Origin: JAJFIE01 sp964344255
GTDB taxonomy: Bacteria > Pseudomonadota > Alphaproteobacteria > Rhodospirillales > Casp-alpha2
NCBI GenBank assembly: GCA_964344255.1
Contig: CAYFMQ010000002.1
Span: 202,418 to 266,417 of the forward strand
Direction: 5' to 3'
Length of the DNA: 64,000 nt
Positions 53,899 to 62,588 of the stretch are shown piece by piece. Positions within the stretch are counted from its first letter, which is position 1. Each line of letters opens with the position of its first letter. Under the pieces are notes generated by a model. It saw nothing but the letters and a program-made list of their open reading frames with translations. It had not been told where the DNA came from and searched no databases. Made by a program: the position numbers and the translations under genes.

Positions 53899-54805
53899 CC
53901 GTTTTCTCGATTTCCGGACCATCCTCATCAAACAAGGTGACCCTGACTTTGTCCGGCAATATATCGAGAAACCCGAAATTCCCGACATCTCCTCCAATTC
54001 TCGGAAGCGCCGCACCGGATGAAGTTGCCTCGACCAATGGTGCTCCACCCCTGTGTTTTCTAAAAACGTTCTTGTGAATGTCTCCGCTCAGGATAATCGA
54101 GTTCTGGATGCGACTGCCCATAATCCATTCATAATCGGTATATTTATCCCAACTTTCTCCGCTTCGGGATAAAGTGCTTCCGGTACATATCAATTTCAGG
54201 CCATCCCATTCCGCCGTCTTTTCCAGCAGCCAGTCCCGTTGACCCTTGCCGAGCAGGGTTCCTTCTTCGTGATCCTTGTTTTCGCGGAATGACCTCCCGT
54301 CCAGCAGGATAAATCGCACCCTGCCTTGGTCAAAACATTCCTGAATGCCCTCATAACCGCTATCAAGCAAATCGTCCAAGGACGGTTTTGGCGGGTAATT
54401 CACATCATTGGCATTGTCGCGCAACTGACCCAGAAACTGCAGGTAAAGCCCTCTGGAAATCTTCATCTTATCAATGGGAACGTTGTATTTCTTCTTCTTG
54501 GCCTTTCCGCCGGCCCCATTCCAGGCAAAATCATGATCATCCCAAGTGGCTCCGACAGCCGTAACCGATGCAACGAGGCGCCGAAAAGAATCCACCTGCC
54601 ATTGTTTGGAATAACGGGAATACATTTCATCAAGAAATTTTTCCGAGTCCCATTTTCTGGGTTTCCCGAGCCTTGGAAAATAATCCATGTATATGGTATC
54701 GCCCAACAAAAGCAATACATCCGGTTGTTGCTCAAGCGCTCTATTCCAGACCTCCTGTTTCGGATCCTTCCGGGCATCCATACATGACGCAAATACGACT
54801 TTCAT
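53888..54805 (-). CDS. PhoD-like metallophosphatase
   Basis: The 305-residue protein starts MKVVFASCMDARKDPKQEVW and has the PhoD-family metal motifs LLLGDTIYMDYFPRLG, VGATWDDHDFAWNGAGG and LSGDIHKNVFRKH. PhoD enzymes are phosphodiesterases/alkaline phosphatases; this one lacks a signal peptide, so it may be cytoplasmic. ATG 54805 has AGGGGAG upstream; the frame extending to 54946 is not used. The gene is AT-richer than its neighbours and flanked by direct repeats of the trmJ 3' end, which suggests it was acquired. Its 3' end overlaps the present trmJ end by 11 bases. Confidence 0.8.
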   Translation of the reverse strand: MKVVFASCMDARKDPKQEVWNRALEQQPDVLLLLGDTIYMDYFPRLGKPRKWDSEKFLDEMYSRYSKQWQVDSFRRLVASVTAVGATWDDHDFAWNGAGGKAKKKKYNVPIDKMKISRGLYLQFLGQLRDNANDVNYPPKPSLDDLLDSGYEGIQECFDQGRVRFILLDGRSFRENKDHEEGTLLGKGQRDWLLEKTAEWDGLKLICTGSTLSRSGESWDKYTDYEWIMGSRIQNSIILSGDIHKNVFRKHRGGAPLVEATSSGAALPRIGGDVGNFGFLDILPDKVRVTLFDEDGPEIEKTVNF

Positions 54806-54969
54806 TGCTTCTCCCCTTTTACTTCGTTTCATCTGCTCCTGATGATGTGGTAACTCATACGTGAAATTATAATACAATATTCTTTTTTTAATCGAATATT
54901 TGTGCGCCCGAGGCTGTCTGCGCCATGATCTGGCAGGAACAATCAAATCCTTGGATTTTCAATATCCGC

Positions 54970-54998
54970 TTATCTCGGGCCTGACGCGAAAACACCTG
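54970..54998 (+). repeat. Direct repeat, right copy (relict trmJ end)
   Basis: Reads ISGLTRKHL in frame and is followed directly by TAA, so it is probably the original end of trmJ displaced by the insertion of the PhoD-like segment. Confidence 0.85.
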
Positions 54999-55030
54999 TA
55001 AGGCAGGGATCGATAAGGACGGCTCAATAC

Positions 55031-55044
55031 TTGATGCACATCAA
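55031..55044 (+). promoter_or_regulatory. FNR/Anr-type box upstream of DUF1538
   Basis: TTGATGCACATCAA is an exact TTGAT-N4-ATCAA site 74 bases before the start codon. If a transcription start lies about 41 bases downstream of its centre (near 55079), a TACCCT at 55067-55072 would be a weak -10, giving a class II activation arrangement. It is the second exact site of this kind in the window. Confidence 0.6.
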
Positions 55045-55117
55045 GGTTGTAGACACAACGCCCTGTTACCCTCAAAATACAAAAAACAACGTTGCTTCTG
55101 ATTGAGGGTTTGGGTTT

Positions 55118-56887
55118 ATGCCGCGTCATATCAGATACGGCGATTTCGCAAGGGAATTGTCGCTTGAACAGTTCTCCGTGAGCTATGGTGACCTGACGCC
55201 AAAAGCCGAATACGACGAAAACGGCAACCTCGTCCCTTATAGTCCGGCCAAGCTTAACCTGACGGCGACCAACATCCACCGGTTGCTTGTTCCTTATGTC
55301 AGCGTACGCCTGATGGACCAGGTCAAGGCCGTGGTGCCTTTGGCGCTTTATCTGGTGTTGTTCCAGATGCTCATTCTCAGACAGGCGGTTGATAATTCAT
55401 GGATCATCACGGCCGGGCTGTTTGCCGTCATTATCGGTCTGATGTTGTTCATGGAAGGCCTGAAATTGGGCCTGATGCCGTTCGGCGAAACCATCGGCAA
55501 CAACCTGCCGAAACGGGTCACCCTGCCGGTTGTGCTCAGCGTCGCCTTCCTGCTCGGCATCGGCGTCACCTTTGCCGAACCGGCCATCGGCGCGCTAAAG
55601 GCCGTCGGCTCCATCGTCAACCCCGCCCGCGCGCCTTATTTATGGGCGCTGCTTAACCAATGGTCCGGGGTGCTCGTCCTCGTCGTCGGTATGGGCGTGG
55701 GACTCGCCGCCGTTCTCGGCACGATCCGTTTTCTGAAGGGATGGAGCCTCAAGCCGTATATTTACATCACGCTGATTCCCGTACTTGGCCTGACGGCGTG
55801 GGCCATGAGCGATGACGAACTGGCCAAGATCCTCGGCCTCGCCTGGGATTGCGGCGCAGTTACCACCGGCCCCGTAACCGTGCCGCTGGTTTTGAGCCTG
55901 GGTATCGGCATCGCGTCTGCCGGCGGCGGCGGGAAATCGTCGCTTTCGGGCTTCGGCATCGTCACTCTAGCATCCCTGTTCCCCATTCTGGGCGTTATCG
56001 GCCTGTCCTTTTTCATTGCAGCGACCGTACCGGTTGAAGACATTATTGCCGCTGCTGCGGCGGCAACGGCTGACACGACACCGGCCTGGCACGAGGAAAC
56101 GCCCTTCGCCGAGATCATCGGCGGGTTCAGGGCCATCGTGCCATTGGTGCTGTTTTTAATGATAATTCTGAAGGTTGTGCTGCGCGAAAAGGTGCATGAG
56201 GCCGGAATCGTCGCCTATGGCCTGATCCTCTGCGTCATCGGCATGATCGTCTTCAACGTTGGCTTGAGCTACGGGCTCTCGTTATTGGGCGGACAGTCCG
56301 GCGGCGTAATCCCAGCCGCCTTTACGAAGCTTGAACACATTGCCGAGTCGCCGCTCTATTTCTACGAAGTCGGTATTGGCATCGCGCTGTTCTTTGCCTG
56401 GGCGCTCGGGTTCGGCGCAACGCTGGCGGAACCGGCCCTGAATGCGCTCGGCATCACGGTTGAAAACCTGACCAACGGCGTTTTCAAGAAGCGCATGCTG
56501 CTCTATGCCGTTTCCATCGGCGTCGGTTTCGGCATCGCCACAGGTGTCCTGAAGATCATCTACGACCTGCCCATCGGCTGGCTGCTGATCCCGGCTTATC
56601 TGGTTACGCTGGTATTGACATGGATGGCGTCCGAGGAATTCGTCAACGTCGCCTGGGACAGCGCCGGCGTCACCACAGGCCCGATTACGGTGCCGCTCGT
56701 CCTGGCAATGGGCCTTGGATTCGGCAACGCCGTTGATTCCATCGAGGGGTTCGGCATCCTGTCCATGGCGTCGGTCGGACCGATCCTGAGCGTTCTTGCC
56801 ACGGGCGTCTGGGTCCAGGCGCGGGCGCGCCGAAACCTCGCCGCCAAGGAGGAAGAAGTAGACGTGAAAGCGGAGGCGGCGGCATGA
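55118..56887 (+). CDS. DUF1538 membrane protein (tandem duplicated)
   Basis: The 589-residue protein has about twelve to fourteen membrane helices and two homologous DUF1538 halves: FMEGLKLGLMPFGETIG...GVTFAEPAIGALKAVG...CGAVTTGPVTVPLVLSLGIG and FNVGLSYGLSLLGGQSG...GATLAEPALNALGITV...SAGVTTGPITVPLVLAMGLG. The N-terminus (about 1-65) and C-terminus are cytoplasmic. The family is generally regarded as a transporter of unknown substrate. Two PII-like genes follow at 15 and 18 bases, so the transporter is probably regulated by PII proteins as AmtB is by GlnK. An FNR-type box precedes it. Confidence 0.85.
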   Translation: MPRHIRYGDFARELSLEQFSVSYGDLTPKAEYDENGNLVPYSPAKLNLTATNIHRLLVPYVSVRLMDQVKAVVPLALYLVLFQMLILRQAVDNSWIITAGLFAVIIGLMLFMEGLKLGLMPFGETIGNNLPKRVTLPVVLSVAFLLGIGVTFAEPAIGALKAVGSIVNPARAPYLWALLNQWSGVLVLVVGMGVGLAAVLGTIRFLKGWSLKPYIYITLIPVLGLTAWAMSDDELAKILGLAWDCGAVTTGPVTVPLVLSLGIGIASAGGGGKSSLSGFGIVTLASLFPILGVIGLSFFIAATVPVEDIIAAAAAATADTTPAWHEETPFAEIIGGFRAIVPLVLFLMIILKVVLREKVHEAGIVAYGLILCVIGMIVFNVGLSYGLSLLGGQSGGVIPAAFTKLEHIAESPLYFYEVGIGIALFFAWALGFGATLAEPALNALGITVENLTNGVFKKRMLLYAVSIGVGFGIATGVLKIIYDLPIGWLLIPAYLVTLVLTWMASEEFVNVAWDSAGVTTGPITVPLVLAMGLGFGNAVDSIEGFGILSMASVGPILSVLATGVWVQARARRNLAAKEEEVDVKAEAAA

Positions 56888-56902
56888 GAATACGGAGGCA
56901 AC

Positions 56903-57271
56903 ATGGCTAAACGAGAGATTGTCGTATTGACCGATGTGTCCCTGATTACCTGTGTCGTGCAGCGCGGCCAGGCTGACAAGATCATCCAGGCTGCCCGGTC
57001 GGCGGGATCACAGGGCGCCACGGTCAACTTCGCCAAGGGTATGGGCATTCGCGAGCGCCTGGGCATACTCGGCGTAGCCGTAGACGTGGAAAAGGAAGTC
57101 ATCCATGTCGTCGTTTCAACGGAACAGCAGGAACGTGTGTTCGAGCAGATGTATCTGGCGGGCGAACTGGACACGCCGGGCATGGGTATCATGTACCTGA
57201 CACCGCTCGAAAAGGCGGCGACCTACGTGCCTGACGAGGTGCTCAAGAAGCTTGCGCCTGAAGAAGCCTGA
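56903..57271 (+). CDS. PII-family signalling protein (copy 1)
   Basis: The 122-residue product has the PII fold: an opening beta strand (VSLITCVVQRGQADKIIQAARSAG), a T-loop-like region (GATVNFAKGMGIRERLGILGV), and the C-terminal signature GELDTPGMGIMYLTPLEKAATYVP. It lacks the Tyr51-type uridylylation sequence of GlnB/GlnK. GGAGG precedes the ATG. Its likely partner is the DUF1538 protein directly upstream. Confidence 0.8.
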   Translation: MAKREIVVLTDVSLITCVVQRGQADKIIQAARSAGSQGATVNFAKGMGIRERLGILGVAVDVEKEVIHVVVSTEQQERVFEQMYLAGELDTPGMGIMYLTPLEKAATYVPDEVLKKLAPEEA

Positions 57272-57289
57272 ATTTGAGGTGTTGATAAT

Positions 57290-57610
57290 ATGGAGACGGA
57301 AAAGGCGACCAAACTCATTACCTGCATCCTTCCTGTTGGCAAGGGTGTCGATATTATTGAGCGCCTGTCCAATGAAAAGGGGATTCATACGGGCAACGTC
57401 TCCACAGGCCGGGGACGGGGCGCGGGCAATGTCGGGTCAATCGGCGCCTGGGATGAAATCGACATGTTGAACGTTGTGGTGCCTGAAGACCGGGCTGATG
57501 AGATATTCGACTTCATCTACGAAGTCGGCGACCTTCACCGCCCCCGTGGCGGCATCATGATCCAGCACCCGATTTCCCCCTCGACAGTTTTTACATTGCC
57601 GGAAATCTGA
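57290..57610 (+). CDS. PII-family signalling protein (copy 2)
   Basis: The 106-residue product has the PII-like core ATKLITCILPVGKGVDIIERL, a Gly/Arg-rich T-loop-like region (GNVSTGRGRGAGNVGSIGAW) and the C-terminal GDLHRPRGGIMIQHPISPSTVF. It is clearly a paralogue of the upstream gene but has diverged. No uridylylation Tyr is apparent. Two different PII-like proteins next to one DUF1538 transporter suggest a hetero-oligomeric or dual-input regulation. Confidence 0.78.
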   Translation: METEKATKLITCILPVGKGVDIIERLSNEKGIHTGNVSTGRGRGAGNVGSIGAWDEIDMLNVVVPEDRADEIFDFIYEVGDLHRPRGGIMIQHPISPSTVFTLPEI

Positions 57611-57689
57611 TCTCTCCGGGCATTTGCGGTAACGCCCTTGCTGAAACAAGAAGCTCACACACTTTAATCCCTGTTTTCCGGAGACTTTA

Positions 57690-58421
57690 GTGCGCTACAC
57701 CCTCGCCAAATTGATGGTTCTTGTATTGCTGGCTCCTTTCTTCCCGGCGCTGGACGCCAGGGCGCAGCAAACAGGCGATTTTGATTCCGTGCTGGCGGAT
57801 GCCTATGCCTCGTTTCGTTCGGCCTACTGGTATACGAGAACCGGCAACCCCAGCGTGGCTGCGATGGAAATACTGACATTCGACATGCAATGGTCCGGAC
57901 TGAGAAAGTCTTTCGAGGCCGCTCCACCCGACGCGTACGCCGCGGACCCGGAATGGCAGAACACGCTGATTGCCATTCACGAAACCGGCAAATCGGCGCT
58001 TGAAAAGATCAACGCCGGTGACCTGGATTCGGCACGGAACGTCATTTTACGCATCCGGGACGAATTGGCCGCCTTGCGCCAGCGCAACGGCATTACGGCC
58101 TTTTCGGACCACGTCAACGCCTACTGGGCCATCATCGATGCGATCAGCCCGTTGCGCGATTGGGAACGGGAGCTGAGCGAAGAAGACTGGCTATACATGG
58201 AACGCCAGGCTGAAAACCTGGCCGCCGCTGTCGAAACGATGGGCGATCAAGCGCCGAAAGATCTGAAAGCGGACCGCGTGTTCCAGCAATCCATGAACGA
58301 CAACCGCCAATCCATCGAGCTGTTCAAGGAACACCTAGGCAACCGGTTCGAGCGCGGCGCCAAAGGTTCCATTCGCGACATCCGGTCCAACTTCGGCCTG
58401 CTGTTCCTGAAATACGGCTGA
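57690..58421 (+). CDS. Secreted protein of unknown function
   Basis: The 243-residue product has a signal peptide (LAKLMVLVLLAPFFPALDARAQ, cleavage near residue 26) and a helical mature part with YASFRSAYWYTRTGNPSVAAMEI and GDLDSARNVILRIRDELAALRQRN. It should be periplasmic. I recognise no family. GTG at 57690 is preceded by GGAGA, 80 bases after the second PII gene. It converges on the MocR gene with 6 bases between. Confidence 0.6.
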   Translation: MRYTLAKLMVLVLLAPFFPALDARAQQTGDFDSVLADAYASFRSAYWYTRTGNPSVAAMEILTFDMQWSGLRKSFEAAPPDAYAADPEWQNTLIAIHETGKSALEKINAGDLDSARNVILRIRDELAALRQRNGITAFSDHVNAYWAIIDAISPLRDWERELSEEDWLYMERQAENLAAAVETMGDQAPKDLKADRVFQQSMNDNRQSIELFKEHLGNRFERGAKGSIRDIRSNFGLLFLKYG

Positions 58422-58427
58422 TCGTCA

Positions 58428-59906
58428 TCAATGCAGGAAAAGGGAATCACGAAGACCTTGTTCCAGGGCCTTGACGAGGGTTTCAGCCTTGGTGGGAATA
58501 TCCTCTTCCCGGACACAGGCAAAGCCCAGCAACAAGACGTCCGGCAGTTTTCTGACATCGCTGTATATACAGATCGGCAGGCAGTCGATATCTGACCGCC
58601 ATGCGTATTCGGCGGCCGTTTGATCTTCCAAACCATCCAATCTAGCCAGCAGGTGCATGCCCGCATCGGTCGGCTGGCAGCTTATCAGCCCCTTTGCCCG
58701 GCTGTTGACGGCCTCGACCAGACAGTCCTGTCTCGCCTTGTAGGCGTTCCGCATACGCCGGGTATGCGCGATGTAGGAACCATCGGCGATAAACCGGGCC
58801 AGGGCCATCTGGATGACGGCCGATACGTTCTGCGACATCAGGATTTGCGACGCGGCGAAGGCGTCTACATGATCGTCCGGCGCCACCAGGTAACCCACCC
58901 GGATGGCCGGGAACAGGGTCTTGGAAAAAGTGCCCACGTAAATAACCCGGGAATGACGATCCATCCCTTGCAGCGACGGTAAGGGCCGGCCGCTGTAGCG
59001 GTATTCGTTGTCATAGTCGTCTTCGATAATCCAACAATCATTCTGGCGGGCATATTCCAGGGCCGCCAGCCGTCGTTTCAGGCTCATGGTCACGCCCGTG
59101 GGATGCTGGTGCGAGGGCGTCATGAAGATAAGTTTCGCCGGAGGGCAGTTCGCCCTGGCATAGTCGATATCGATGCCTTCGTCATCAACGGGAACCGGCA
59201 CAACGTTGGCGCCGAGAATACGCATGGCGTCCCGGCCTGCGATATGGCCCGGATCCTCGCACCAGACCACATCGCCGGGATTGAGCAGGGCGAAGGCCTG
59301 CTGGGCGCCGGCGGTGACGATGATCTGATCGGCCTGGCACTGCACGCCGCGCAAGTCATGTATCAGTTCGGCAACGGCGTCCTTCAGTTCAGGGATACCG
59401 CCCATAGGACCGTAGCCCAGGTACTCGGGCGGACATGACCGGGTGGCCTTGGAAAGCAGGCCAGCCCAGGCGCGCTTCGGGAACAAATCGAGCGCCGGCA
59501 CGCCGGGCCTGAAGGCCGCCGTGCCATCCAGCCGGCTCGTCGCCTTGGTGCTGGCAATCGCCAGGCAGCGGTTCGACGCCGAGCGATCCGGCGGAATATC
59601 CAACTCAAGCGGCGTCGCCGAACCGGCGGGCAAGTCGGTGGGCAGCAACTCAGCGACAAAGGTACCAGCACCGCGAACGCTGTCCAGGTAACCTTCCTCG
59701 CCCAGTTGTTCGTAGACGTTCTTCGTCGTCAGGCGGGACACGCCTAGGTCGGAGGCAAGCTGACGGGTTGAAGGCAACCGGTAGCCCGGGCGCAGCTCCC
59801 CCGCCATGACCGCCTGGCGGATCATATTTTCAATTTGCCGATAGATTGGCACCGGCGATGTACGATCAATATCGAGGAAAGCCAGCGAGGTGGTCTTGGC
59901 CTGCAT
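58428..59906 (-). CDS. MocR-family regulator (GntR HTH plus aminotransferase domain)
   Basis: The 492-residue protein has an N-terminal GntR winged helix (PIYRQIENMIRQAVMAGELRPGYRLPSTRQLASDLGVSRLTTKNVYEQL) and a fold type I aminotransferase-like domain with the PLP lysine in VGTFSKTLFPAIRVGYLVAP and EDDYDNEYRYSGRPLPSLQG. MocR proteins use PLP or PLP adducts as effectors. AAGGGG precedes ATG 59906. It is divergent from the CmuA-like gene, with ATTGG-type sites in between, so it probably controls that gene and itself. Confidence 0.9.
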   Translation of the reverse strand: MQAKTTSLAFLDIDRTSPVPIYRQIENMIRQAVMAGELRPGYRLPSTRQLASDLGVSRLTTKNVYEQLGEEGYLDSVRGAGTFVAELLPTDLPAGSATPLELDIPPDRSASNRCLAIASTKATSRLDGTAAFRPGVPALDLFPKRAWAGLLSKATRSCPPEYLGYGPMGGIPELKDAVAELIHDLRGVQCQADQIIVTAGAQQAFALLNPGDVVWCEDPGHIAGRDAMRILGANVVPVPVDDEGIDIDYARANCPPAKLIFMTPSHQHPTGVTMSLKRRLAALEYARQNDCWIIEDDYDNEYRYSGRPLPSLQGMDRHSRVIYVGTFSKTLFPAIRVGYLVAPDDHVDAFAASQILMSQNVSAVIQMALARFIADGSYIAHTRRMRNAYKARQDCLVEAVNSRAKGLISCQPTDAGMHLLARLDGLEDQTAAEYAWRSDIDCLPICIYSDVRKLPDVLLLGFACVREEDIPTKAETLVKALEQGLRDSLFLH

Positions 59907-59926
59907 GATCAGTCCCCTTGTTGTAA

Positions 59927-59974
59927 ATTGGATATATAAAGATATCACAATTGGGTATTTTAAGCATATCCAAT
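59927..59974. promoter_or_regulatory. MocR-type operator repeats
   Basis: ATTGGATAT (59927-59935), ATTGGGTAT (59950-59958) and the inverted ATATCCAAT (59966-59974) lie between the divergent MocR and CmuA-like genes. The first two are direct repeats 23 bases apart, and the first and third form an inverted pair. A direct-plus-inverted arrangement is common at MocR operators. Binding is inferred. Confidence 0.6.
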
Positions 59975-60028
59975 AAATGGTGAACTCTTCCCGTCTGCAT
60001 TTCTTGTTTGCTTGGGAGAGTTCCTCCA

Positions 60029-61909
60029 TTGGCGTCCTTTGATTTTTCCGAAGGCATCAACCGCCTCAGCACCGCCATGACGACGGGCGGCGGCGAGGTT
60101 CCGTTCATTGCGCAGATGCATGAATTTTCCATGCGCGAAAGCGGTATTCCCGGTGACGAATTCTATACGGATGCGAAGAAATTCGTCCGCGGTGTCTGCG
60201 AGACAGCGGAACGTTTCCGCTTTGATACGCCATCGTTTATCTGGGACGTCTACAACGTCGAAGCGGAAGCCCTGGGCTGCAAGTTCGTCACCTTCAAGGA
60301 CATGGCGCCCGCCATCGACAATGTCGATCCATTGGTGAAGACCGAAGCTGACCTTGCCAAGCTGAAAGCTCCCGATCCCTATTCATCGGGCCGCATGCCG
60401 ATGGTTTTCGAGATCATGCAAGAGATCAAGTTCCAGACGGGCATGGCGCCGCTTCCCTGTTACTGCGCACCGTTCACGCTGGCCTCCCACGTCATGACGT
60501 TCGAGAACCTGATCATCCAGATCCGGGAAAACCCGGCCTTTGTCCACAAGGTCATGGCGTTTCTCGTCGATGAGGTCATCGCGCCCTACATGAATGCGCT
60601 GTTGAAGGAGTTCCCCGATGCCCCTGTCGCCGACGGCTCGGATGCCGTCGCGTCGCTGCCGTTCATCACCCGGGACATGCTGGAAGAGTTCGCGCTTCAC
60701 TACCTCGAACGACTGCAGGGCCAGACCATCCGCCCGGCCATTTGCGATAACTGGTGGGGCGATTCCTACGCCACGGACCTGCACGGGTTCTGGGAACAGA
60801 AACTGCGCGCCACGCCAGGGTACTTAAAAGTACAGGACCCGGATTTGTTCAAGGTCGGCGTCGATCCCGTCATCGAATATGCCAAAGCAAACGACCTGCC
60901 TGTGGTCCTGGGCGTGGACAACAACGTGTTCCAGAACGGGCCGAAGGAAAAAATTGAAATGCGGGTCCATGAATACATGGAAGCCGTGGAGCTGATCGGC
61001 AAAGGCGCCGTCTATCTTTGTTCGCTCAGCGCCGTAACCCCGGCGGAAAACGTGCAGATCGCCATCGATGCCGCACACCGATTCCGTGCCGGGGACAGGC
61101 CTTATGCCGGTATGCGCCGCGCCGGTTCTGAAGAGGCAAAGGGAGAAGCACGAGGGAGTGCAAATGATGGGGGGAGCAACGATGGGGGTGACACGACCGT
61201 TGTTCCAATACCGGGGACGGATACGTCAGGGACCGCACAGGGGTCATCTTCAGATGAAGATGCGGTCCTTGACGATATCTTCGATTCTGTCCTCGACGCC
61301 GAGAACGAAGAGACCGTTTCCGGCGTCCGGCGCGCCCTGGACATGAGCGTCGGGGTCCAGACCATCCTCGATGACGCCCTGATCGCCGCCATGGACGATA
61401 TTGGCGAGCAGTTCGCCGATGGCGCCATTTTCGTTCCGGAAATGCTGATGTCGGCGCAGGCCATGAAGGCAGGTCTCGAAGTGCTGCGCCCGATCCTCAC
61501 CAACACGGGCAACAAGCCCAAGGGCAAGATCATGCTCGCCACCGTGCAGGGCGACGTCCACGATATCGGCAAGAACCTTGTCGGTATGATGTTGGAAGGG
61601 GCAGGGTATGAGGTCATCGACTTAGGCGTCAACAAGACGCCCCGGGAAATTCTCGATAGCGCCAACGGGATCGCGCCCGACGTGGTCGGGCTGTCGGCCT
61701 TGCTGACGACGTCCATGCCGTCCATGCAGAAGACCGTCGATCTGTTCAAGGCCGAGAATTCCCGCATTCCGGTTATCGTCGGCGGCGCGCCGGTAACGCA
61801 GGATTATGCGGTAACCATCAAGGCCGATGGCTATGGCGAGAACGCCCCCCATGCCGTGCAGACGGTGCATGATCTGGTTGAGATTAAACACCAACAGATC
61901 GCCGTTTAA
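60029..61909 (+). CDS. CmuA-like methyltransferase-corrinoid fusion protein
   Basis: The 626-residue product fuses a UroD-like methyltransferase domain (about 1-355) to a cobalamin-binding corrinoid protein domain (about 410-615), joined by a Gly/Ser/Asp-rich linker (about 365-408). The corrinoid domain has the base-off His in GDVHDIGKN (His511), GLSALLTTSM and IVGGAPVTQDY. The architecture and length match CmuA, the chloromethane methyltransferase, and the MtaA/MtbA plus MtaC/MtbC pairs. Cys239 and Cys331 could be zinc ligands, but the expected His of the HxC motif is Ala237 (RPAICDNWW). Start is TTG at 60029 with GGGAGAG upstream. No cmuB is seen nearby. Confidence 0.8.
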   Translation: MASFDFSEGINRLSTAMTTGGGEVPFIAQMHEFSMRESGIPGDEFYTDAKKFVRGVCETAERFRFDTPSFIWDVYNVEAEALGCKFVTFKDMAPAIDNVDPLVKTEADLAKLKAPDPYSSGRMPMVFEIMQEIKFQTGMAPLPCYCAPFTLASHVMTFENLIIQIRENPAFVHKVMAFLVDEVIAPYMNALLKEFPDAPVADGSDAVASLPFITRDMLEEFALHYLERLQGQTIRPAICDNWWGDSYATDLHGFWEQKLRATPGYLKVQDPDLFKVGVDPVIEYAKANDLPVVLGVDNNVFQNGPKEKIEMRVHEYMEAVELIGKGAVYLCSLSAVTPAENVQIAIDAAHRFRAGDRPYAGMRRAGSEEAKGEARGSANDGGSNDGGDTTVVPIPGTDTSGTAQGSSSDEDAVLDDIFDSVLDAENEETVSGVRRALDMSVGVQTILDDALIAAMDDIGEQFADGAIFVPEMLMSAQAMKAGLEVLRPILTNTGNKPKGKIMLATVQGDVHDIGKNLVGMMLEGAGYEVIDLGVNKTPREILDSANGIAPDVVGLSALLTTSMPSMQKTVDLFKAENSRIPVIVGGAPVTQDYAVTIKADGYGENAPHAVQTVHDLVEIKHQQIAV

Positions 61910-62036
61910 ATTGTCTCTTCTCAATAGGCTCATACGCCCTGCGGTTTTCTTCCGCTTCGTCGCCGTTTGTACCTGATATCCCCGCAGAAATCGTATAGAA
62001 TATTAGAATAAACAGCCCCACTGGAGGAGCGCGCTC

Positions 62037-62588
62037 ATGGATTGCAGAACCATGATGGCCCCGATCAAGACGAGTTTGTTTGCCGACGATCCGGCAGGTA
62101 CCGCCATAGACTTCATGGTCGAAAAACACATGGGCCTGGTACCGGTCACCGAGCGTGACGGAACGTTCGCCGGCCTGATCAGCGGCGACAGCCTTATGCA
62201 TTTCCTGCTGCCCAAGGCGGTGTCCGCCATGAGCCGGATCACCCGCGCCATGAAGCACGCCAGCTATCTCGACGAATCGGCGGAAGACATGCAGGAGCGC
62301 CTGGAAAAGGTACGCGCCAAAACCATCGGCGAGTTGGCCGACCGCCGCGTCAAGACGGTCACCCCCGATACACCCCTGATCGACGCGCTGATGCTGATTA
62401 GCGGCAAACAGTACGTGGTGCCGGTGGTCGATAACGACAACAAGCTGCTTGGCGCCATTTCCTTCTTCTCCGTGCTCTATGGGCTCAACGAGGAATACGA
62501 CCGCGAACAGGTCCAGAAGGCCAAGGAACTGGAACGCGAACAACGGCGGCGTGACAAGGAAGCAGCCAGTGAAGAGGGCGGCGAATGA
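62037..62588 (+). CDS. Two-CBS-domain protein
   Basis: The 183-residue cytoplasmic protein contains two CBS domains (about 1-58: DDPAGTAIDFMVEKHMGLVPVTERDGTFAGLIS; about 92-150: VTPDTPLIDALMLISGKQYVVPVVDNDNKLLGAISF) and a charged C-terminal helix. CBS pairs bind adenine nucleotides and regulate enzymes or transporters. Its stop codon overlaps the start of the downstream permease gene (ATGA), so the pair is probably translationally coupled and the CBS protein may regulate the permease. Confidence 0.85.
   Translation: MDCRTMMAPIKTSLFADDPAGTAIDFMVEKHMGLVPVTERDGTFAGLISGDSLMHFLLPKAVSAMSRITRAMKHASYLDESAEDMQERLEKVRAKTIGELADRRVKTVTPDTPLIDALMLISGKQYVVPVVDNDNKLLGAISFFSVLYGLNEEYDREQVQKAKELEREQRRRDKEAASEEGGE

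Larger units (their letters stand above)
54806..55117. other. Intergenic region between phoD-like gene and DUF1538 gene
   Basis: This stretch holds the promoter side of the PhoD-like gene, the right copy of the trmJ-end repeat (54970-54998) and an FNR-type box (55031-55044) upstream of DUF1538. No gene longer than 50 residues is convincing here. The part before 54970 is AT-rich, like the PhoD-like gene. Confidence 0.7.
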
